From assembly GCA_003456855.1 (NCBI GenBank), contig DMOO01000153.1:1-5485 (forward strand): 5,485 nucleotides of DNA, given 5' to 3'. Positions 1 through 5,398 of the stretch are shown here, in pieces. The notes below the pieces were generated by a model. That model was not told the origin of the DNA, did no database searches, and worked only from the letters and a program-made list of their open reading frames with translations. The first letter of the stretch is position 1; each line of letters begins with the position of its first letter. The stretch is from Sphaerochaeta sp. (GTDB lineage Bacteria; Spirochaetota; Spirochaetia; Sphaerochaetales; Sphaerochaetaceae). Position numbers and translations under genes: made by a program.

Positions 1-1039
1 CCTGGAACTCGTCTATCATGATGTAGCGGAAGCGACGCTTGTACACATCCCTCAGCTGGAGGTTGTCACGCAGGGTGGAGACAGCCAGGTCAGAGACATC
101 CTTGAAGGTCAAGGCTCCTTCCTTTCGCTTCTCCAAATTGAGCATATTGGCAAATTTTTCAACTGCGATCTGCAGAATTGAGACATCGTTTCCATTCTTT
201 ACAATGTTCTGCAAAGTGACGAACCCTGAGTCCTTACCGCAGAGAGGCTTCATCTCGTTGACGATCTCCTTGACCTCAGGATCCCTTACTCCGGAGAGGC
301 TGAAGTAGTCCTTCTCGCCGAAGCACTCGTTGATGTAGCAGTTGTATATCCTGTCGTACTGCTCTGCGAACTTACCCTTCAGATCAAGGTTCCCAAGTGC
401 GTTGAACATAGGCTCAAGCTGGGCCCTGGTCCTGTCATAGAGGTCCCTCAGGTCAGTCTGGAACTGTCTTGTTATCCTATCTGCATCGTAGTTGCCGGCA
501 AGGGAGACAAGCTTTGCGATTTTGCCGAAGAACCTCTCCATGAGGTCTGCCGGCATGAAGAGAGATGCAATGAGCCTAGTCTCCTCCTCGTTGTCCTTGT
601 CTGAGAGGAATCTGTGGGCAAGGCGCTCTGCAAGATCATCAAGGACATCCTCGCTGAGGTTCACAATGTCCCTTGGAAGTCCGTATGAGGTGCTGTCGCT
701 TCTCACGACCTGGGCGCAGAAGCTGTCCAGAGTCGAGATAGTTGCCCTTCCAAAGCTTGCAAGTGAGTCCTCCGGAATGCTTCCCTGGGCCTGGAGAAGG
801 CGGGCATAGATCCTCTCCCGCATCTCACTTGCCGCCTTCTTGGTGAAGGTAAGAGTCAGAATCTCCTCCGGCTTCACGCCCTCCTCCATCACAAGGCGGA
901 GGAATCTCCAGGAGAGAACGGCGGTCTTTCCTGCGCCGGCACCTGCAGAAACGACTGTGTTTCTTGTAGATTCTATGACCTTTCTCTGGTCTGCGTTGGG
1001 GCAGAAGTGTTCTTTCTGCATTATCTCTTCAAACGTCAT
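1..1039 (-). CDS. addA: AddA/UvrD-type ATP-dependent helicase subunit, N-terminal part (3' end cut by window edge)
   Basis: Superfamily 1A helicase of the AddA/RecB group; with AddB it should unwind and resect DNA double-strand ends for RecA-dependent repair in the cytoplasm. I translated this open frame by hand from the minus strand; 346 codons are visible and it continues past base 1. Motifs in order: Q-motif glutamine Q18; Walker A SAGAGAGKT at 31-39 (K38); motif Ia LTFTKKAASEM at 63-73; motif Ic ATISTLDSFC at 99-108; a LTFKDVSDLA segment at 310-319, typical of the stretch before the Walker B of AddA/RecB; and motif II IDEFQ at 342-346, the last residues in view. The start ATG overlaps the addB stop as ATGA and is preceded by AGAAGGAGG, so the two are coupled. 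Helicase motifs III-VI and any C-terminal nuclease domain lie outside the window, so AddA is preferred over UvrD/PcrA mainly because of the AddB-like neighbour. Arginine is often encoded by AGG, unlike in gdhA. Confidence 0.9.
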   Translation of the reverse strand, partial: MTFEEIMQKEHFCPNADQRKVIESTRNTVVSAGAGAGKTAVLSWRFLRLVMEEGVKPEEILTLTFTKKAASEMRERIYARLLQAQGSIPEDSLASFGRATISTLDSFCAQVVRSDSTSYGLPRDIVNLSEDVLDDLAERLAHRFLSDKDNEEETRLIASLFMPADLMERFFGKIAKLVSLAGNYDADRITRQFQTDLRDLYDRTRAQLEPMFNALGNLDLKGKFAEQYDRIYNCYINECFGEKDYFSLSGVRDPEVKEIVNEMKPLCGKDSGFVTLQNIVKNGNDVSILQIAVEKFANMLNLEKRKEGALTFKDVSDLAVSTLRDNLQLRDVYKRRFRYIMIDEFQ

Positions 1040-3552
1040 TGCAGGTTGAACCTCCTTCTGCACACAACCCTTTCAGGGCATCTTTCGCAAACATCCTTGC
1101 TTGGGGTGGCCTTCCAGTCACCACTTGAGTAGCCAAGCCTGATCTTCTCTATGTCCTCGTCCAGCTTTGTCTCCTGGGTCGCCCACTTCTCAGGGTCAAA
1201 GCCCTTGAAGGCCCTGTCCCTCATTGAATAGAAGTAGCAGTCCTTGACGCTGTCCCCATGTGGAGGGTCAAGGTCATAGAGACGTTTGTACAATACAAGC
1301 TGATAGGTGGCATCACCTGAGCCCTTCTTGTAGTCCAGAAGGTATATGTCCCCGTTCTCAGATTGGATTATTGAGTCTATGTAGCCTGTGAAGGCCGGGT
1401 CACTTGCAAGTCTGAATTCATTTTCCAGCGGCATGAAAGGTCCTATGGATCCCTTCTTCCTTCCGCCTGTCTCAAGCAGGATGGAGACAACGTTCTGAAG
1501 GCTATCCAGATAGCGTCCACGGATGCTGTCCTTGGTGTACTGGTCGAACTTATGGTCCTCTTCAAGGGCCTGCTCAAGGATAGATGATATCTCTGTCTTG
1601 TAGTCGTCAAGCTTCTCCTTGACCAGGATTCTGTTGAAGTGGTTCTTCATGAATCTCTGGATGACCTCGTGCAGGAAGGAGCCTATGTCACTGTCATCCT
1701 GCTTGGCAGGTTCAAAGGAGTCCGGAGCTGTCTCCTCAGTGAGCATCTCCATCTCAAGATAGGCCCTGTAAGGGCAGTTTGCGTACCTTGATATGGAGGT
1801 ATAGGAAAGTTTCTTTGAGTCAATATCAATAGCTTCTCCAGCTGGTCCAAGCGAATAATCATCGCCTTTATCGGCAAATTGAGTCATCTTTACCTGACAC
1901 AAACTTGTCGAATCAGCCTTTTCAAAGACTTCCTTGAAGACAAAGTCGCTTCGTCTTACAATGCCCCTTGTTATGAAGTATGTAGGGGCGCTCTGGGCAC
2001 CGTCATAAGAGGTCTCCGAACCACTGATGAAGACATGGTCCCCTGAGCATCTGTAGTACTCCATCATGCTGTCTGTGACATCGAAGTTCACCCTTGAGGA
2101 GACCTCGTGGTCCTCCAGAAAATCCAGGGTGCTCTTGCTCATGGTGCAGTTGCCATCATTCAGTCCGAAGACGAAGTGATAAGGGACGTTCAGAAGCTGG
2201 TCCTGTCCGTAGGTGAAGACCCTGATGCCCTGCCTCTTCTCCTGTACAACATAGGAGAGACCCTCGACCTCGGACATGAAGATCGAGAAGATGTTGGACA
2301 TCTTGAGGCCATTCTCCTTCAAGGTCCTGTTGATGTTGGCAAGCTCGGAGAAGATGAAGGAGTAGACGTCCTTGTCCATCGGATCCGATTTCGAGAACTC
2401 GTCATCACCCATCAGCATGAAGGTCAGGCCGTGGATGTCCTTGATTATCTCGTCCCCATCATCGGCACGCCTGATTGCACTGAGTGCGCTCTTCAAATCC
2501 TTATAGAAGGTAAGAAGAGAATCATCTCCGCTCTGCTTTGCGGCATAGGAGAGCTCTGACACAAGGTTATCCTTGTGGAAGTCCAGGCTTCCGCTCTGGA
2601 TGTTGTGCTCTATCATGAAGCGGATGAGGCGTCTGTTGTTATCTATTGAGAGGTATGGAAGTGCCGTGTCCAGCAGAAGGTTCTCCATCGATCTGAAGGA
2701 CAGACCCTCGTTGATGCATCGTCTGATAGCAAAGAGGTATCGTCCAGGGACAGTCTGCTTCAGCCTGAGGCTCTTCATGTAGGAGAGAGGGATGTTGTAC
2801 TCCTGGGCCTTTCTGTCCAGACGGTTCTGAAGGGCGTCGGGATTTGGTGTGCTTATGATTATGTCATCTGAAGGGATGCCCTTCTTCTTCAGATCCTCAA
2901 GTCTCTGGAACAGGGCCTCAAGCTCAGTCTCCTCTGTGAAGAACTGCTCGTAGTCGACATCGGATTCACACTTGAAATCCAAGGTGGAGATCCAAGGCAC
3001 ATCACCAAGCTCCCTCATAAGCGCCTGCATCGGGATGTCCGAATTGTAGCCCACAAGTACATACGTGCCCTTCATTCCCTTTGCATAGGAGATGTCATGT
3101 CTCTCCCAGCCGGGCTCGAACAGATCGTACTGACTGAGATACTCCTCATATCTTCTTCTCAGTGTAACAAGGTCCTTGAAGAGCGCCACATCCCCTATTC
3201 CGGTCTGGTCCAGCTCTATCAATGGTGGCAGGATCCTTGCAAGGAAGGACACGAAGCGCTGCCTGTACTCGAAGAACCCATCATTATATAGATAGATCAG
3301 GCCTGTGCTTCCACAGTCCAGGAAGCTGGAGGTGAAGACCAGACGGTGGTACTTGTTGGCGGGCCTTTCAGCATGCTTGGGGGCGAAGTTCATCTTGAAC
3401 TCGTCGAAGGCGATTGCACGGCTGGCCAGCACACTGGTCCTGCGGGAACGCACATACTGTGCAAGGTAGTGCCTTGCCGCATTCTCCGTAGGGAAGACAA
3501 GTGTGATGCCGCTGTCATCAAGGTATCTGAAAATCTCTTCTGCAATCGTCAT
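1036..3552 (-). CDS. addB: AddB-like helicase-nuclease subunit with PD-(D/E)XK nuclease and Fe-S cluster cysteines
   Basis: Probable partner of the AddA-like helicase; the C-terminal domain should cut single-stranded DNA during double-strand end resection. The protein is 838 aa from the ATG at 3552, shorter than the roughly 1150 aa of Firmicutes AddB. Near the N-terminus a VFPTENAAR motif occupies the place of the first helicase motifs, but there is no GxGKT Walker A, so ATP hydrolysis here is doubtful, as in RecC. GLNDG at 463-467 matches the conserved 'GLNEG' helicase-like motif of AddB. The nuclease domain shows H628, D726 (GYID), D740 and K742 (DYK) and Q751/Y755 (QxxxY), the RecB/AddB nuclease signature. 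C593 (NCPY) with C822, C825 and C831 (CxxCx5C) matches the four 4Fe-4S ligands of AddB and Cas4-like nucleases. The frame is open 52 codons further upstream, but that extension is AT-derived, rich in Phe and Cys, and precedes the conserved motif, so I reject it. Stop overlaps addA by 4 bp. Confidence 0.88.
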   Translation of the reverse strand: MTIAEEIFRYLDDSGITLVFPTENAARHYLAQYVRSRRTSVLASRAIAFDEFKMNFAPKHAERPANKYHRLVFTSSFLDCGSTGLIYLYNDGFFEYRQRFVSFLARILPPLIELDQTGIGDVALFKDLVTLRRRYEEYLSQYDLFEPGWERHDISYAKGMKGTYVLVGYNSDIPMQALMRELGDVPWISTLDFKCESDVDYEQFFTEETELEALFQRLEDLKKKGIPSDDIIISTPNPDALQNRLDRKAQEYNIPLSYMKSLRLKQTVPGRYLFAIRRCINEGLSFRSMENLLLDTALPYLSIDNNRRLIRFMIEHNIQSGSLDFHKDNLVSELSYAAKQSGDDSLLTFYKDLKSALSAIRRADDGDEIIKDIHGLTFMLMGDDEFSKSDPMDKDVYSFIFSELANINRTLKENGLKMSNIFSIFMSEVEGLSYVVQEKRQGIRVFTYGQDQLLNVPYHFVFGLNDGNCTMSKSTLDFLEDHEVSSRVNFDVTDSMMEYYRCSGDHVFISGSETSYDGAQSAPTYFITRGIVRRSDFVFKEVFEKADSTSLCQVKMTQFADKGDDYSLGPAGEAIDIDSKKLSYTSISRYANCPYRAYLEMEMLTEETAPDSFEPAKQDDSDIGSFLHEVIQRFMKNHFNRILVKEKLDDYKTEISSILEQALEEDHKFDQYTKDSIRGRYLDSLQNVVSILLETGGRKKGSIGPFMPLENEFRLASDPAFTGYIDSIIQSENGDIYLLDYKKGSGDATYQLVLYKRLYDLDPPHGDSVKDCYFYSMRDRAFKGFDPEKWATQETKLDEDIEKIRLGYSSGDWKATPSKDVCERCPERVVCRRRFNLQ
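1051..1059 (-). promoter_or_regulatory. Shine-Dalgarno of addA inside the addB 3' end
   Basis: The minus strand reads AGAAGGAGG, then 11 bases, then the addA ATG. The site lies in the last codons of addB, where it encodes part of the Arg-Arg-Arg run (residues 832-834) just after the last Fe-S cysteine. The strong site supports the ATG at base 1039 as the addA start and allows re-initiation by ribosomes finishing addB. The spacing is slightly long. Confidence 0.7.
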
Positions 3553-3559
3553 GACATAT

Positions 3560-3588
3560 AGTATACAAGCGAAGCAGGCCCCTGACAG
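3560..3588 (-). promoter_or_regulatory. candidate sigma-70 promoter of the addB-addA unit
   Basis: On the minus strand, CTGTCA (3588-3583, 4/6 to TTGACA) is followed after exactly 17 bp by TATACT (3565-3560, 5/6 to TATAAT). The -10 box ends 7 bases before the addB ATG, so transcription would begin at or within a few bases of the start codon. No purine-rich Shine-Dalgarno is present in the roughly 20 bases before that ATG. Together this suggests a leaderless message. AT-rich tracts directly upstream could serve as an UP element. Prediction from sequence only. Confidence 0.45.
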
Positions 3589-3590
3589 GC

Positions 3591-3621
3591 AACAAAACAA
3601 AAAAAATTCAAAAAATTTTTT
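3591..3621. promoter_or_regulatory. A/T-tract block including A6T6, possible UP element or bend
   Basis: About 31 bases of almost pure A/T in runs, ending in a perfect AAAAAATTTTTT at 3610-3621. It sits immediately upstream of the candidate addB -35 box, where an UP element would contact the RNA polymerase alpha subunit. A-tracts of this kind also bend DNA. It also gives the Lys/Phe-rich codons of the rejected N-terminal addB extension, which supports calling that stretch non-coding. Confidence 0.4.
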
Positions 3622-3632
3622 CCCATAGAAAA

Positions 3633-3653
3633 GTGTCCTTGATTCAAAGACAC
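3633..3653. repeat. 21-bp near-perfect palindrome, operator-like
   Basis: Centred on T3643: outer arms GTGTC and GACAC and inner arms TTGA and TCAA around a single central base. Nine of ten positions pair; only C3638/A3648 mismatches. It lies about 80-100 bases upstream of the predicted addB start point. No known regulator is recognised. The symmetry and intergenic position fit a dimeric repressor or activator site. See also the neighbouring palindrome 22 bp away. Confidence 0.4.
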
Positions 3654-3655
3654 AG

Positions 3656-3668
3656 TGTTCTTGGAACA
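3656..3668. repeat. 13-bp perfect inverted repeat, operator-like
   Basis: TGTTC-TTG-GAACA, five-base arms around a 3-base spacer. The left part repeats the start of the preceding palindrome: GTGTCCTTGA at 3633 and GTGTTCTTGG at 3655 are 22 bp apart, two helical turns, so bound proteins would face the same side. It is not a Gram-positive LexA box, which is GAAC-N4-GTTC in the opposite orientation. Confidence 0.35.
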
Positions 3669-3735
3669 GCAACAGTATCCCACCACCATCCCATTGCGAT
3701 ACAACCATTTACAAAAAGAAAGTCCAATGCATCAA

Positions 3736-3753
3736 AATGAATCATTATTCATC
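3736..3753. promoter_or_regulatory. ARG-box-like operator (ArgR/AhrC type)
   Basis: TGAAT-CATT-ATTCA at 3738-3751, a perfect inverted repeat with 4-base spacing. It fits the classic ArgR half-site consensus WNTGAATWWWWATTCANW at 16 of 18 positions; the misfits are C3743 in the centre and C3753 at the edge. It lies about 220 bases upstream of gdhA and 185 bases from addB. Control of glutamate dehydrogenase by arginine supply would make sense because glutamate feeds arginine synthesis. No ArgR gene is visible in the window, so the regulator is inferred. Confidence 0.45.
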
Positions 3754-3826
3754 CTTTGTCCAAAAAATGAGGACATAATAGCCTCGGAAAGCATAAATTT
3801 TCAAGAAATATGTTGAGGTATACCTA

Positions 3827-3856
3827 TTGCCAAAAAACACAAAAAAGTGATATTAC
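3827..3856 (+). promoter_or_regulatory. candidate gdhA promoter
   Basis: TTGCCA (3827-3832, 5/6 to TTGACA), 18 bp, then TATTAC (3851-3856, 4/6 to TATAAT). A start near 3863 would give a leader of about 105 bases carrying the hairpin and inverted repeat described below. Other weak -10-like words occur nearby (GATAAT at 3882, TTTAAT at 3892) but lack a matching -35. The choice is tentative. Confidence 0.3.
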
Positions 3857-3866
3857 CGAAGAAAAT

Positions 3867-3883
3867 TCCTGGAGCTTTCAGGA
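3867..3883 (+). other. small hairpin in the gdhA leader
   Basis: TCCTG at 3867-3871 pairs with CAGGA at 3879-3883. One G-T and one A-T pair add inside, leaving a 3-base GCT loop. It has no following T-run, so it is not an intrinsic terminator. It could affect mRNA stability or be a binding site. Small hairpins like this arise by chance. Confidence 0.25.
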
Positions 3884-3884
3884 T

Positions 3885-3907
3885 AATTCATTTTAATTGA
3901 ATGAATT
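3885..3907. repeat. 8-bp perfect inverted repeat in front of gdhA
   Basis: AATTCATT at 3885-3892 and AATGAATT at 3900-3907 around a 7-base TTAATTG spacer. The arms contain the same ATTCA/TGAAT words as the ARG-box-like site at 3736-3753, but in everted order. ATTCA at 3886-3890 and a second TGAAT at 3898-3902 are 7 bases apart, the separation expected between half-sites of two adjacent ARG boxes. The outer half-sites are degenerate. It may be a weaker part of the same operator system, or a leader hairpin. Confidence 0.35.
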
Positions 3908-3957
3908 GTAAACTCAAGGATTTTGATGAAATCAGATTGCGGAAAACGCAAATTTGA
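3901..3957 (+). CDS. possible 18-codon leader ORF upstream of gdhA
   Basis: ATG at 3901 opens a frame encoding MNCKLKDFDEIRLRKTQI and stops at TGA 3955-3957, 11 bases before the gdhA ATG. The stop overlaps the gdhA Shine-Dalgarno, a layout that would allow translational coupling or leader-peptide control. Against it: there is no good ribosome binding site, the ATG lies within the inverted-repeat arm at 3900-3907, the peptide has no run of a regulatory amino acid, and an 18-codon frame is expected by chance. Confidence 0.15.
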   Translation: MNCKLKDFDEIRLRKTQI

Positions 3958-3962
3958 GGGGG
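3956..3962 (+). promoter_or_regulatory. Shine-Dalgarno of gdhA
   Basis: GAGGGGG ends 6 bases before the ATG at 3969, ideal spacing. This decides the start. An in-frame TTG at 3954 would add five residues but lies directly in front of the ribosome binding site itself, so it cannot use it. Confidence 0.8.
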
Positions 3963-3968
3963 CGAAAA

Positions 3969-5309
3969 ATGTACGATTACAAAAAATTCATGGCAGAACT
4001 TGAGAGAAAGAACCCTGCACAGCCAGAATTCATACAGGCAGCAAGCGAAATTGTGGCATCCATCATTGATACAGTCAATGCCAATCCGATGTACCTGAAG
4101 AACAAGATTCTGGACAGAATCACAGAGCCTAACAGAATCGTTGAGTTCAAGGTCGAGTGGGAGGATGACAACCATGAGATCCAGGTCAACAGAGGCTACA
4201 GAGTCCAGTTCAACAATGCAATCGGACCTTACAAGGGTGGTCTTCGCTTCCACGCATCAGTCACACTCGGAACCCTGAAGTTCCTGGGCTTCGAGCAGAC
4301 CTTCAAGAACTCACTCACAACACTTCCTATGGGTGGTGGAAAAGGTGGCTCAGACTTCTCACCCAAGGGGAAGTCAGACGATGAGATCATGCGTTTCTGC
4401 AAGGCTTTCATGACAGAGCTCTACAAGCACATCGGACCTGACACGGATGTCCCTGCAGGTGACGTCGGTGTTGGTGGAAGAGAGATCGGCTTCCTCTATG
4501 GACAGTACAAGAGAATCAAGGACGAGAACACCGGAGTCCTCACCGGAAAGGGTATCGGCTGGGGCGGTTCCCTCATCAGACCAGAGGCAACAGGCTATGG
4601 TGCACTCTACTTCGCAGAGGAGCTCCTCAAGGACTTCAATGACACAGTCAAGGGCAAGACAGTCTCCATCTCCGGTTACGGCAATGTTGCCTGGGGTGCA
4701 GCAATCAAGGCCACTCAGATGGGTGCAAAGGTCATCACAATCTCCGGTTCAAAGGGCTATGTCCTTGATGAGGCTGGAGTCAACACCCCTGAGAAGTGGA
4801 ACTACATGCTCATGATGAGAGCGATGAACAGCGGTGACCTGGCAGGCTATGCCCGCACCTTCGGTGCCAAGTTCTTCCCTGGCGAGAGACCATGGAATGT
4901 TCCGGTTGACATCGCAATGCCATGCGCATACCAGAACGAGATGCGTGGCGAGGATGCCGAGGCTCTGGTCAAGAACGGAGTCAAGTACATCATCGAGACC
5001 TCCAACATGGGTTGCACACCTGAGGCAGTTGAGGTCTTCAAGGCAGCCAAGATCCCGTTCGCCCCTTCCAAGGCAGCTAACGCCGGTGGTGTTGCAGTAT
5101 CAGGTCTCGAGATGAGCCAGAACTCAGAGCGTCTGAGCTGGAGCGCCGAAGAGGTGGATGCCAAGCTGCTCTGGATCATGGAGAACATCCACGAGAACTG
5201 CGTGAAGTACGGCACACAAGCCGACGGCTATGTCAACTATGTGAAGGGTGCCAACGTGGCCGGCTTCATGAAGGTTGCAAAGGCTATGATGGCACAAGGA
5301 ATAGTGTAG
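3969..5309 (+). CDS. gdhA: NADP-type hexameric glutamate dehydrogenase
   Basis: Catalyses reductive amination of 2-oxoglutarate with ammonium to L-glutamate (EC 1.4.1.4), the low-affinity ammonium assimilation route in the cytoplasm. The protein is 446 aa, the usual length of the small hexameric class. The N-terminal dimerisation/substrate domain covers about 55-185 and the Rossmann domain about 200-440. Active-site residues fall at the same numbers as in the Clostridium symbiosum enzyme: K89 (GPYKGG), K113 (TFKNS), catalytic K125 (GGGKGG) and D165 (PAGDVGVGG), with S378 for the substrate carboxylate. GYGNVA at 236-241 is the dinucleotide-binding turn. S261-K262 stand where the NAD-dependent clostridial enzyme has Pro-Asp (262-263), pointing to NADP(H). 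Codon use is strongly biased (no AGG arginine codons, Lys mostly AAG), as expected of a highly expressed gene. It appears monocistronic, with its own leader and terminator, and is divergent from addBA. Confidence 0.97.
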   Translation: MYDYKKFMAELERKNPAQPEFIQAASEIVASIIDTVNANPMYLKNKILDRITEPNRIVEFKVEWEDDNHEIQVNRGYRVQFNNAIGPYKGGLRFHASVTLGTLKFLGFEQTFKNSLTTLPMGGGKGGSDFSPKGKSDDEIMRFCKAFMTELYKHIGPDTDVPAGDVGVGGREIGFLYGQYKRIKDENTGVLTGKGIGWGGSLIRPEATGYGALYFAEELLKDFNDTVKGKTVSISGYGNVAWGAAIKATQMGAKVITISGSKGYVLDEAGVNTPEKWNYMLMMRAMNSGDLAGYARTFGAKFFPGERPWNVPVDIAMPCAYQNEMRGEDAEALVKNGVKYIIETSNMGCTPEAVEVFKAAKIPFAPSKAANAGGVAVSGLEMSQNSERLSWSAEEVDAKLLWIMENIHENCVKYGTQADGYVNYVKGANVAGFMKVAKAMMAQGIV

Positions 5310-5310
5310 T

Positions 5311-5345
5311 AGTTCATAGTTCATAGTCCATAGTTCATAGTTAAC
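5311..5345 (+). repeat. 7-bp tandem repeat directly after the gdhA stop
   Basis: Five consecutive 7-base units from one base after the TAG stop: AGTTCAT, AGTTCAT, AGTCCAT, AGTTCAT and a degenerate AGTTAAC. The last unit extends into the palindrome AGTTAACT (5339-5346). The unit is non-coding and its copy number probably varies by strand slippage. No known role is recognised. Confidence 0.8.
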
Positions 5346-5362
5346 TCTTGACTATCTATAAA

Positions 5363-5398
5363 ATAAGGAAAGCCTCCACGATGTGGGGGCTTTCTTAT
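5363..5398. terminator. rho-independent terminator of gdhA, possibly bidirectional
   Basis: GAAAGCCTCCAC (5368-5379), loop GAT, then GTGGGGGCTTTC (5383-5394): a 12-bp stem with one T-G wobble. With one bulged G the stem extends outward through ATAAG/CTTAT (5363-5367 with 5394-5398). The 3' side is T-rich (TTTCTTATT) and the 5' side reads T-rich on the opposite strand (CCTTATTTTATAG), so it could also stop transcripts from the right. It ends 89 bases after the gdhA stop. Confidence 0.88.

Noticed and set aside
39..1049. Plus-strand frames opposite addA (89, 105 and 69 codons)
   Set aside because: The minus-strand frame shows all expected SF1 helicase motifs without interruption; the plus-strand frames are Ser/Arg-rich shadows.
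2107..2559. 150-codon plus-strand frame inside addB
   Set aside because: Antisense to well-conserved addB coding sequence, with no ribosome site or recognisable product; shadow of the codon bias.
3553..3708. 52-codon N-terminal extension of the addB frame
   Set aside because: It is derived from AT-rich intergenic DNA, rich in Phe, Cys and Lys, contains the promoter and palindromes, and precedes the conserved VFPTE region that normally lies near the N-terminus.
3757..3775. TGTCC/GGACA inverted repeat with 9-base loop as operator or terminator
   Set aside because: Only 5-bp arms, no T-run, expected by chance in a region of this size.
3954..3968. TTG start adding five residues to gdhA
   Set aside because: It lies at the Shine-Dalgarno itself; the ATG at 3969 has ideal spacing and matches the usual protein length.
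3888..4253. 121-codon minus-strand frame over the gdhA start
   Set aside because: Antisense to gdhA; its translation has no recognisable motif and its end runs into the AT-rich leader.
4847..5215. 122-codon minus-strand frame inside gdhA
   Set aside because: Antisense to the conserved Rossmann domain region; a shadow.
5311..5345. CRISPR array
   Set aside because: Units are 7 bp, contiguous, and have no spacers.
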